From Certhia americana (Eukaryota > Chordata > Aves > Passeriformes > Certhiidae): a DNA stretch of 64,000 nt. Positions within the stretch are counted from its first letter, which is position 1. Each line of letters begins with the position of its first letter. The position numbers and the translations under genes were made by a program. The notes beneath the pieces were generated by a model. That model ran no database searches, was not told the origin of the DNA, and saw only the letters and a list, made by a program, of their open reading frames with translations. Shown one piece after another: positions 49,801 to 59,964 of this stretch. The stretch is taken from contig CM031879.1 of NCBI GenBank assembly GCA_018697195.1, forward strand, positions 46,801,866 through 46,865,865, read 5' to 3'.

Positions 49801-52800
49801 CGCTGCCTGTAACATCTCATCTCTGGTCAACAAGAGCTGTTGGGAAGCAAAAGTCAAAAGGAGAAAGAAAGTCAGCTATGAAACTATGATTAGGAAACAG
49901 TTTGTTCTACTCTTTGAAATCTAAAGCATAAAATAAGCTCTCTCTTTTGTCATTTATTTCACAGATTAAACTTGCTAAGGTAAGATAAAACACTGAACCA
50001 AGGACTCAAAAAAGCACATGAGAACCACAACAGACTAGATCACGAGTAAGAATAGTTCTGCCCCCAGGCTTAGTCATGCTGGTGCTGCATGTGCTGTATC
50101 AGACCTCAAGTGTAAATGAGTAAAATCAGCTAAGGCCAGGAGTAAAATTTTCCCCATTCCAGGATGCAGGAATGAACAAGAAGGTGACCTGTAGAGGTAT
50201 CCCCATTTCTCAGTGCAGTCTCTATGGCTGCTGTTGGTAACAGAACACTCTGCTTTTTTATATAGACACTGCTTCAGACAAAGGTTCATTACAGGCCAGC
50301 AAATTATTTACGTGTAACACCAATTCACTACTACTTCAGTAGTCACCTTTTTGAGAACAAGTGGCAGTGGATTTTCCCCTCCTAAAAAGTCAGGGTTCTC
50401 AGTCACCTCCTCTGTCTTTGAATTATTCATAAGAATAGATACGAAATGATCAGATTTCAGCAGCTCCTTTAGCAAACCTGCAAAAGGGGGAGCAAGAATG
50501 AGCACCATACTGAGCAGCACAGTGAGGATTAAATTAACACACGAGTATTTACAGAGTAAGACTTGTTGCCAACTTCCTCTCCTCCCCTGGAGGGCCCCAC
50601 GTCCAGTTTAGGAATCTTCTTCTCACTGTGCCCCTAGATAATTCCATGATCCCCATGTCTTGCAAACCCTTATTGCTGATACTGTTTGCTGGTCTGATCT
50701 GCTCTCTGTTCCTTCTCGGAGTCATGTATGTACACGGGTGCATCTCAGGAGCCCTCTATTTGCATTATCTTCTGTTGGTAACTACACCTTAAACTGCTTC
50801 TTGGGAGAGCTCTTAACCTGCATTCTTCTCCAAGCAGTCAGTGACCCCAACGACAAGACATTTCCCTAGAACACGTCCTAGAGAAGAGGCATTTATCTTC
50901 TTCTATTTTCACAGGCTCTTACAGAAAGAGCTGTGTTCAGCTAAAGGATACCCACATTCCAAAAAACTCCTTCAGTGTAACAGTATAGATCACTGCTACA
51001 AGTATTGATGAAAATCATTTGTACATCAGTACAAATTCACAGGGGTATCTTCTGAGCCACAGAATTCTACTTTCAAACGAATCATGATCTATTTCTAGTA
51101 GTTGAGTATATAAGCTGAGGAGCAATCCAGTTTCTGTTTGCCTCCTTCTAGAAAAATTAATTCCCTGTATGGTTTACAAACAAGTGATGTCAGAAGGGCT
51201 GAAATTGTGCTCCCCAGCAACAGCTGAAACATGCAGTTGGAAGGATAACTGCAAGAAAGTGCTACTTCCACATTAGCTCTGTACCTAATTAACATGATGC
51301 CTCACAGCTAAAGACTGTTAGACTATTTTTTAGACTCCATCCCACTGCTCTACAAAACTCACCCGCCTGTGCACAGCATTTGCATTCAGACACTTTGAGG
51401 GATGATCAGGCCATAGCACAAGCTCTGAAGAGACTGAAGATTAATCAGTGCTGGGCAAATGTGAGGCATCAGGGAACACGGGGGCCTGGGGGTGCTCAGC
51501 AGCAGGTCTAGGCCACCTCATTGCTATGGAGTAACAGAAAGGATTGATGGCTTTGGACAAGCAGAATAAAGAACCTCTATGGAATGACCCACATTAGAGC
51601 ATCTAAACCAGCCAAGGATTCCTTCCTCATTCTAAGCTTTTCCTTGCACCTTGCAGTTTCTCACAGCAATGCCTTACCCAAACAATTAACCTGCAGCTCC
51701 TTTGTCTGCGCACACCCCAGGGTATTCAAGAAGACACCACACAGCCTTTCTTCAAAGTGTCCTGAGAGCCGTTCTGTGCCAACAGGAGAGGAGTACAGCT
51801 TGCCATACAAGTAGCAGACAGCAGCCTTTATACCTTCATTTGGGTACATCAAGCCCATCAGCAGATGATCCACTAAATTATCTAGTATGAGGAACAGGAA
51901 CAGCAAACATTCACTGACATTTAAAAGCACCAACCTATTTTCCTTGAAAACTCACAAAAGCCTACTGGACAGACTGGTGTATGCAGGTTAATGAATGCCA
52001 CAATTAGGTGATGTGCTCAGCACCATCTGTCCCTCTGAGCAGAGGTACAGTAAAAAACAGCTAGTGGAGCTCACTGTTCTCCATATGAAGATCCATCATC
52101 CCCGCTCCCTCCACAAACAGTTCAACTTGCTCACCAGAACCCCATGCACTGGATCAAGGTAAAAAACCCTAAATGTACGTTGTTTGTGAGGCAGACCCAC
52201 AACCCCAGTTCACAAAGGCTGCTTTTGCCTGGCTAAAACACAATAACAAGCCTGTTATGAAGGTTCTGACCTGTATCCCAGGAGGCCTGAATGCCACTCT
52301 GACTTCTAGACAGGCTTCTTGTGTGACCTTCATGAGCTTGTCTGGGGGACAGGGGAGAACATGCATGCGTATGCACTAGGGCTGTGAATACCACCCTTCA
52401 GTGGGACATGACATACTACTCACTGTGCTTTACCACCAGTATATCAGCAAAGCCTGGGATGGCATCTGCCAGCTTGCCCAAGAGAGAAAATGTGGGCAGG
52501 CTGCTTCTCATGGTAGTTGCTTTGCACAGCTGTAGAGAAGACAGAGAAGGAAAACATTTCACTGATGAGGACACAGTCCAAAGGCAGAAATGCACTCAAA
52601 CCAGCAAGTTCTCAGTGATGCATAATTTTCCAGAACAGGATCTTTTCCAAAGAAGGGTCCTCTTCACCACATAGGATGAACCACAGGAAAACTCTGAATA
52701 CCACACTAAGTCTCCAAAATGTCTTTAAATTAATTCAAGGAATTGCTTGCTTGTTGTTTCTTTTCCTCTTTCTCCCCTCTAGCTCTTACATAAGCAGATG

Positions 52801-55800
52801 AATCAGGTTAATTTCTCACTACTTTTGCTACTTCCCTTTTTTTGTACCCCATGGGACCATCATAAACTTAGGAACGAAGAGAGTAAGAGCCCATGGCACA
52901 GGTTGGGAAAGCTCCTATAACTGAAATAGTAAAGTAGGAAAAGAAGTGTCTGAGGATACCACACAGCTTCATAAGAGTATCATGAAGCCCTATGGCTTCA
53001 AGGCATCATGAACAATATAAAACCTCTGTGGCAGACACTAACACTGCCAACATCACAGCTGGGGGAACTGGCATTAGGACATCCAAGGTCAGGTTGGATC
53101 GGGCTTTGAGCAACCTGGTCTAGTGGAAGGTGTCCCTGCTCATGTAAGGAGAGTTGGAACTAGATGATTTTTAAGGTCTCTTCCAAACCATTCTATGATT
53201 CTGTGATCCCACTGCTTCATCTCAGTTTTGCAGGGCCACTCATTCCTCAACCTCTGAAAGACTGGAAGGAGGGGGAAGAGAACTCATCTTCACTGACCTC
53301 CTTCTGACTTTCATCCAAAATGTAGTATAAGTACTGTTCTGACTTCAGCTCCACAACAAGCCGCACCAGAACTAGGCAGAAAAAACAGGATCAGTAATAC
53401 ACACACAAGAGTACTCACAATCCATCTTCCACGGGGCTTTAGCAGACCAGTGAGCAAAGAGCTTAGAAATTAAATGAGCACAGACGTGCTGAGAGAGCAG
53501 GGTTACAGCAGCATTCCCAGCACTATTACTTCTGATAGCCCAGCTCAAGCTCCCTGAGGCCTCATTCCCACAGTCCTGCTTCAGCTGCACTACAAACCAT
53601 GCATGGAAATCAGCTGCAAGCGACCAACTGAGCCTCAGGACAGCAAGTAAACATAAGAAATCAGGAAAGGAAGGGGGAAAAAACCTAGCTTAAAAGCATA
53701 AAAAATTATGGTAATTGAATAGACCAGGCTTCCTACTGTATGAAAACTGGCCTTTAAAAAGGCATCCTTCCAGTGAAGCTATCAGAACTGAAACTGCTGA
53801 GGATCCTTAGATTCATACTTAGAGCTCCTCCTTCAGCTGCTACTGTCCCTAAGATAAGTGAAGTCTATCAGCCATCCCTCCCCATTGCAGTTGTCCCATA
53901 CACCTTACCAGAAAGCAAGGCTCCAGTCACCAGAGTGCTGTTGTTCACCTCCTCAGCCCCAAGTAAGTGCCGTTATTATTGGTTCACTGAAACTTTAAGA
54001 ACTCTGTCAGCTCTGTACTAGTAAGAGCAATCAGCAAGAAATTATGTTTGCCAGGCAGAGGCAACATGTTACCTGAGGTTTCCCTAACAAAATCACATGG
54101 GAGTTGCCTGATGCTGGCAGGCTGCCTGTGCCTCCACACATATACCAGGCCAGTTGCAGGAAGAAAAGTTCCTCTTCCAGTACTTTTAGAACTGGCACCT
54201 GAATGTTCAGCAGATAAAATTTTGGCAATAGTCCCTTTACTGAGACACTGCACACATTTCTACACAGGATTTGGTCTTGGATGTAGCTTGTTGTCACGGC
54301 ATGACTCATTTGGAAAACCTACACTTTTGATTCGTATCCTAGGAAAGCATGTTAAAAAGAAATACCAGAGACTTCTGGGTTCACCATTTCTTGGTATATC
54401 CAAGGCAACACTAGACCAACTTCAGCTACAGAGCTAAGCATCTCAGCAGAAGCATGTCTGAGACAGGGAATTTATAGGTGGTTTAATAGACCTTTCTTGC
54501 CCCAAACTCTCAGAAACTTAAAAATCTTTCAAGACTTAGGCAACACTAATTTAAAATTGCTCTGTTAGAGAGCATCCATCTCTCAACAGACTGGTAACAT
54601 GACAGAAAAATTTCTCCACTTTTCAACCCCATTTCAAGTGTCTGAAAACTAAAATCCCCCTGGAAGAAGTTTATCATAGCTCCTTTTACAAAGCTTTCAT
54701 GGCTGGATATGAAATGCATCATTGCACTGCTGATATCTCTGGACTCAGCAGAGGTGCCAGGAGTTAACTAGGCTGCAGAGATTCTTTTGTCAGCCCTGCA
54801 GATGTTGCCTTCAGTTTTCAAGTGAGAGACTGCTCACAAAGAGGAATCTACAGCTAGTACAGATAAATCACAAATACCCTCTACTCCTGAGGAGAAAGTA
54901 GATCCCATAGATTTCCATTTGCTTTGACAATTTGGTCAGGTCCAAAGAGACCAAAGTCGAGGCACTGTTATCCATCTGATACTAAATTCATGACACACAC
55001 ACAACCTGTGAGAGAGATGTTAAATATTTAAACATGCAAGCACTCTCCTGCCCCCCAGTATTGGAGCAGTCCACTCATCTTTTTTTTTTCTTGCATGGAT
55101 ATAGATGGTCTTCCCCAGTGAAGCTGTGTCAAAGCTCAGCATCGAGTCTTCCCTTCAGGAACTGTCAGTAATTGAGGTGTGGCATTTGTCTCTCACCTTC
55201 AACTAATAGGCTCAGGGCACTGCTGTCTTCCACAGAATGCAACATCCCTACAAGATAAACCACAATAGGTCATGGAACTCATTCCTGCTTCTGGTCACCA
55301 GTGCTGTAACTCCTTCTTGCTAAAAAGAGCTGAAATTTGTTTTTCAGAACTGTTTTGTTTTCCCTGCTTCACATGACATCAGCCTGACTTTGTCAGACAA
55401 GGGTGGATACTCTCTGGGAGCATTGCAAAAGGTGCCTCCATAAGCAAGACACAGGGCCATGAGACGCTGGGTTCTCTTGCAAATTTTCTATGTGCTTTAT
55501 AGTTGAAGTCAATGGCTCCACCTATGTCAGGGAATATGTAACTGCTGCCACCACCACATCTCACTGTGTGTACCCAGTATTATCTGAACATCTAAAACAA
55601 CACCCGGGAATGATGGAAGTCAAAACCCAGCTGTGAGTTTTGTCCTTTGTGTCCTCCTGTCTTATGAACAGTCTTCTCCCTCCACAATACTGAAAATCCT
55701 GAAACCAAATCTGAGCACTGGATTTAAATCATCCAGAAATTACTCCAACATTAAATTGAACCTGAAGGCATCACTTCACAAGTTAATTTTACAATGAGAG

Positions 55801-58098
55801 CATAAGATTGGATATATCAAAATAAACCACTGTCTCACTCTACTACACCCCAGCAGACAAGAAACTCTACCTCCCAGTCCCTTCTGACCTATCAACCATA
55901 TTGTTTGGATCCCCATTTCTGCCACACTCAATCACTTGTTTCAATACATCCAATCAAACTACCTCTCCTCTGAAGGCTTCACGATGTCTCAGAATTTTGA
56001 CCAACTAAAGCAATGTTAGAACAGGTGAAGAAATTACTTATTTCCTGACCCATCTGCCCAATCCCTACGAAGTCTAGAAAAGATTTGTATACAGTATTAT
56101 TTAATATTACAATATTAGCTGCATGAAATTCAGGCTTATCTGAAATACACCACTTCATACTTAACACTCCACACTCCACCTCTCTTAACTCTCTTTCTTC
56201 TACCTGTGCTTTTTCCAATATTCTCTCTCCAAATGTACTTTCCTGAATTCACTATTAATCTTCCTCCACAGCACGGCTCAAACTTTTGGGGAGGTCCCTC
56301 TTACACTCTTGCACCAAACAATCCTTGGTTCATCCAAGCTGTATTGAAAATGAACACACCATTGTTTGTAGCCTCAAGCTTAGACTGGGATTCCACTGCT
56401 CTAAGAGCTACTACAGATACAGTAAAACCCAAAGCTGTCCTCAAACCACCCAATCTTAAAGAGAATTCTCTTCTCAGAGAATTATTAAAGCAGACAAGAG
56501 TGCTGAAATGCAAGCACAGCATCCCTGTCTTCTGGAGTATTTTGTGTTAGGGCCATACAGCGTAGTGTTGAATTGGCCACGATCACTACTCTTTCTCTGA
56601 AGGATTATGTGTGCACATACTATTAAAAAAATACGCAATTAAAAGAATGAAAACTGCATAAAGTTCTGTTTCTAACAAAGCTGCTTCCAAAATGCACACA
56701 ACACAATTTATGGGGAATCAACTGTTTGAACTATTTGGTATGTCAAGGCATGGATACGGTTGTGTAGGTTACTTCTCCCCAAAGAACAAGAATTATCTGT
56801 GATGTGCAAATGAGATGGTGGAATTAAAAGAATCTGGTGTATTTGCTCTTTTGAAGGCACTCTTATTTCTACCCTCTACCTTTCCCTTCCTGCCTTACTG
56901 TTCCCTCATTTAGACCATTAGTTCTTTTCCATCAAGATTTTGGATGTTTCAAAGACATTTCTCTGCTTTGCAAACAGAAACCAGTAAGAGAAGTTCAAGA
57001 TAACGAAGCCTTACTGTAAAGACACTTTCTGACATCCTGCCAAACACTGGTTTTGCTGAGGCTGACTCACCAGAAAGCAGCAGTTTAAGTTGTACAGCAA
57101 CAAAGATTTCTACAAATGTAAACTGATGGTGTAAAAAAACCCCACTACACAGATTTGTGTTTTGCACATTTGATAGTAAATCCTGTAACACCTTTTTAAG
57201 CTCACACTTTGATTTCTGTATGAATCTTCATGTAACTCCAGAGGCATGAGACCAGAATGGAGGGCATTCAGGGAAGAGTAAAATGCCAGGCACTCCCTAT
57301 TCTCCAGTAGGACGTTATGGATATGTCAAGATACTTTGGAAAATTGCAAGAGCTTTATGAACGTGCTAATTCTGCACCCTGGGGAATGAGAAAATTAATT
57401 AACCTATTCTAAATCAGTGACAGGCAGTTTTCTGCAGGGAGTAATTATACCCTTATCAGAACCGTGGAAGTGTGAAGGTAGGCACCTCAACATCCTTTTG
57501 CTTTTTTTTTCTGGCTTCAAATGTGGGGGACTTTCACGTGTATCTAACAAAAGGTAACCGCCTCGTCCCTTCTGCACCACCAGGCCTCAGCAGAGCTCTT
57601 ACCAAAGAGAGTTCCTATCAAATGCAAGCACACCCTCTCCTCTGGTGCCAGCAGCTGGACGACTGGCAGCGCCTGCCAGGCCAGGGCATCCTGGAGACGG
57701 GACAGGACGTGCTTCTTGCGCACCAGCTAGGATATCAAATACAGCAACCCGTTAGACCTTGGGCCCGAGCCCCGCGCTGCTCCCACAGCCCTGAGGGGAA
57801 AAGGGCCACCAGGACCGCGGTGCCGAGGCGACAGGGCGGGCCAAGAGCCACACCGGCCGGGCCCCGGCCCCAAACCCAGCGCCGGGGAGCGGCAGCCCAG
57901 CCGGCGGGCAGGGGGCCCGCTGAGGGATGCTCCGCGGCCCAGCCGCACACGGGAAGGGGCGGCGGGGCAGGCGCTGCCCACCGAGGCGCTGCCGTCGGCC
58001 AGGCTCTCCACGGCGCAGGCGAGGCAGAGCGGCGGGCGGAGCGGCAGCGCCCAGCGCGGCCCGTGATCGCCGCACGGCTCCGCTGCCCCCGCCGCCAT
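21391..58098 (-). CDS. MEI1: MEI1, meiotic double-strand break formation protein 1
   Basis: A whole gene of 29 assigned exons plus one tentative exon across 36.7 kb. Summed exons give ~1,278 aa including the tentative exon; human MEI1 is close to 1,270 aa. MEI1 is a helical-repeat protein needed for SPO11-dependent meiotic breaks, acting on chromosome axes with REC114, ANKRD31 and IHO1; plant PRD1 is the counterpart. Strong matches to human MEI1 include [105 protein letters not shown] and [18 protein letters not shown]. Splice phases agree throughout except at the one gap. No internal stop or frameshift was seen, so the gene appears functional. It is divergent from SNU13 and upstream of CCDC134 on the same strand. 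Exon lists are in the next entries. Confidence 0.95.
28641..28715 (+). repeat. CA/TA dinucleotide microsatellite
   Basis: Imperfect (CA)n with a short (TA)n core and CAGA interruptions, inside the MEI1 intron after exon 24. It is likely to be length-variable. Confidence 0.95.
39645..45710 (-). CDS. MEI1: MEI1 exons 11-17 (middle; exon 17 tentative)
   Basis: Exons: 11, 45,576-45,710 ([20 protein letters not shown]); 12, 44,921-45,035 ([20 protein letters not shown]); 13, 43,296-43,387 ([20 protein letters not shown]); 14, 42,124-42,265 ([20 protein letters not shown]); 15, 40,612-40,723 ([20 protein letters not shown]); 16, 39,898-39,958 ([20 protein letters not shown]). Exons 16 and 18 do not join in frame, so an exon of length 3n+2 must lie between them. 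The best candidate is 39,645-39,703 (59 bp, containing [17 protein letters not shown]) or a shorter form to 39,682. Both have correct phase and a GTAGAG donor but weak acceptors. The candidate weakly resembles the human segment DLNQVCSNFLYYMCLNLLS. Confidence 0.88.
43259..43281 (+). repeat. (CCAC)n tetranucleotide run
   Basis: Five to six tandem CCAC/ACCC units, ending 14 bp before the start of MEI1 exon 13 (on the donor side of that exon). Confidence 0.9.
48209..58098 (-). CDS. MEI1: MEI1 exons 1-10 (N-terminal third)
   Basis: Exons: 1, 57,982-58,098; 2, 57,603-57,726; 3, 55,197-55,247; 4, 53,298-53,371; 5, 52,424-52,529; 6, 51,678-51,881; 7, 50,347-50,477; 8, 49,722-49,836; 9, 48,806-48,922; 10, 48,209-48,308. 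Exon 1 starts [20 protein letters not shown] at the ATG 58,096-58,098, inside the CpG island. Exon 2 ([15 protein letters not shown]...LHLIGTLFG) joins exon 3 ([16 protein letters not shown]) across a split Gly codon. Exon 6 holds [20 protein letters not shown], and exon 9 [20 protein letters not shown]. All donors are GT and acceptors AG. Introns run from 255 bp (intron 1) to ~2.4 kb (intron 2). A CR1 fragment lies near intron 4. Confidence 0.93.
53075..53207 (+). mobile_element. CR1 LINE 3' end fragment
   Basis: Plus-strand sequence with the diagnostic CR1 3' end: GGTTGGATCGGGCTTTGAGC, AACCTGGTCTAGTGGAAGG, TTGGAACTAGATGATTTTTA, and the terminal octamer-type repeat ATTCTATGATTCTGTGAT. The element is 5'-truncated (~130 bp), as is normal for CR1. 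It lies ~90 bp beyond the donor side of MEI1 exon 4, within the following intron. CR1 is the dominant LINE of birds and other reptiles, which supports the assignment of the source organism. Confidence 0.92.
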
Positions 58099-58400
58099 CG
58101 GGGCGCTGCCCGGGGCTGCCGTGCGGGTCCGCCCCTGGCGGGGAGGGCGGCTCTGCCCCGGCACCGCCTCCCTTCCGGCGGCCGCAGCAGCGCTCCCGCC
58201 TCTTCCCGCACAGCAGCCACCGCGCCGCGGCCATGGTGAGTGGCGTCGGGCCCCTTTTCCTCCTCCTCCTTCTCCTTCTCCTGCCCCTCTTCCTCCTTCT
58301 TCTTCTATCCTTCCTTCTCCTCTTCCTCCCCCTCTTCCTGCGGAGGGCCTGGGGTAGAAGCAGGCCGCCTCCCGGCTGCGCGGCGGGCAGCACGTGGAGG
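57770..58400. promoter_or_regulatory. Bidirectional CpG-island promoter of MEI1 and SNU13
   Basis: GC-rich block covering the first exons of both genes. Only 134 bp (58,099-58,232) lie between the MEI1 ATG (minus) and the SNU13 ATG (plus). That gap contains GC boxes (CCGCCC/GGGCGG types), an ETS-like CTTCCGG at 58,172-58,178 and no TATA box. YY1-like GCCGCCATC and GCGGCCATGG overlap the two start codons. Both start sites must fall within or very near this interval. The 57,472-58,239 open frame on the plus strand is antisense to MEI1 exons 1-2 and is not called. Confidence 0.8.
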
Positions 58401-59964
58401 CCCTGCGGGCGGGGTGGCATGGGAGGACATGGAGAGGGGCTGGCGGTCCTGGGGACACCCGGTGATGGGGGACTCGGTGTCTGCGGTCACCCCCGTGCCG
58501 TGCTGGGAGCCGGAGAGGCCGCGGGTGTGGCAGCGCGGGTCGCTAACACCGCTTGTGACCTCGCTCTTGTGCCACCCCGCTGCCCATGTTAACGTTTAGA
58601 CGCTGCTTGCGGTTTGCAGAAATAACCCTGATACGTGCTCTTCTGGTGATGTCTTCAAAATTTTTGTTAGTCTGTTAAGGTGCACTGAAGCGGTTCATTT
58701 TGTGTAGTCCTTGTGGTATAAAACGCCTGACGACTGCCCCAATAAGTGCACTGCTTCTGGTTTGTAGGGTGTAGATTGTGAGTAGATGCACTCTTTACTT
58801 TGATGTAAAGCATATCTTTCTTACTTTTCCCATTTATTTTGATACAAGAAGAATACTTACTCTTCCAGAAGCACAGTGCAATGGTGTTTCTTCTATATGG
58901 GCAGAACAGATGAGACACGACTCCAAAAATCAATATATGTGGTAGACACAAAGCCTGTGCAGTATTGATCAGACCAAAGCCTCCTTTGCTCCTAGTGTAA
59001 TATTCTTTTTCCTTTAGAGTGAGGCAGAAGTGAATCCCAAAGCTTACCCGCTGGCTGATGCACAGCTCACCAAAACTCTGCTGGATCTTGTGCAGCAATC
59101 CTGCAACTATAAGCAGCTACGCAAAGGAGCCAATGAAGGTGAGACTTGTATGTTGAAAAGTGTGCTACAAGTCATAATAAGGATTTTGTGAGATGCCATG
59201 GGTAGAGATTGTTTTTTCTCTGTAGCTGTGAATCACTCATTTTTATATAGAACTGGCTATTGCAGGTGTGTGTCTCCTTTCTCCTCCTTCAAGCCTGCTT
59301 TAACAATATTCAGGGACAGAACTAAGCTGTAATCTTTTTGACATTTATATGAAGTTCTGGTAGATTCCCAAATTGTGTTCCTGGTATGCATGCTTCAGTG
59401 GTGTGGCACTAAGATTACCAGATGCCTAGCCAGTTCAGAACCATAAAAAATTTGGGTTTGAAGGTACCTCTAGTGTAACCTGCTCAGAATGTCTCCCTTC
59501 ACACTTGCTTGGGGCTTCACCAATTAAAATTGTGAAAAACCCACAATCCCTAAGGATAGAAACTCAGTAATCTCTTAGAACCCATGTCCCATGCACTAGA
59601 TCTTCTTCCTACCGATGCCACTTTCAACATCTCCTGAAGTTGTTTTACATTAGCTGTGCTTTTCAGAAAGACCTAGACTGACCCTCCAGTTTCTTTTACA
59701 GCCACCAAAACACTGAACAGAGGGATAGCCGAGTTCATTGTGATGGCAGCAGATGCAGAGCCCTTGGAGATCATCCTGCACCTCCCTCTTCTCTGCGAGG
59801 ACAAGAACGTACCTTACGTGTTTGTGCGTTCCAAGCAAGCCCTGGGCCGGGCATGTGGTGTTTCCCGGCCTGTCATCGCCTGCTCCATCACCATCAAGGA
59901 GGGATCACAGCTAAAGCCTCAGATCCAGTCTGTACAGCAGGCTATAGAAAGACTGTTGGTCTAA
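58233..59964 (+). CDS. SNU13: SNU13 (15.5K / NHP2-like 1), L7Ae-family k-turn RNA-binding protein
   Basis: Three coding exons: 58,233-58,235 (the ATG alone, followed directly by the donor GTGAGT), 59,018-59,138 and 59,702-59,964. The product is 128 aa, as in human. It binds the kink-turn of the U4 snRNA 5' stem-loop in the U4/U6.U5 tri-snRNP and nucleates box C/D snoRNPs in the nucleolus. The L7Ae fold is clear: [20 protein letters not shown], then [20 protein letters not shown] (the RNA-contact Gly-Asn-Glu is present), [36 protein letters not shown] and a C-terminal helix ending IERLLV. Differences from human are few and conservative. The ATG has a strong context (GCGGCCATGG). It is divergent from MEI1 and convergent with XRCC6, as in human. 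Confidence 0.97.
58251..58338 (+). repeat. Polypyrimidine tract in SNU13 intron 1
   Basis: Nearly 90 bases of almost pure C/T (TCC, TTC and CTT units) starting 16 bp after the SNU13 initiator codon. Only a few purines interrupt it. It is a homopurine-homopyrimidine stretch next to a bidirectional promoter. Confidence 0.9.
59430..59520 (-). mobile_element. Possible old CR1-like remnant
   Basis: TTTGGGTTTGAAGGTACCTC followed by TAGTGTAACCTGC resembles the reverse complement of a CR1 3' end (TTTGGGTTGGAAGGGACCT...), but divergence is high and the terminal repeat is not visible. It lies in SNU13 intron 2. Confidence 0.3.

Noticed and set aside
57070..57128. Possible MEI1 exon ([16 protein letters not shown]) with a good GTGAGT donor
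   Set aside because: Exon 2 (57,603-57,726) already encodes the matching segment ending LHLIGTLFG and joins exon 3 in phase; this candidate would duplicate it with weaker similarity.
57472..58239. 255-codon plus-strand open frame before SNU13
   Set aside because: Runs antisense over MEI1 exons 1 and 2 and into the SNU13 start region; arginine/alanine-rich composition typical of CpG islands.
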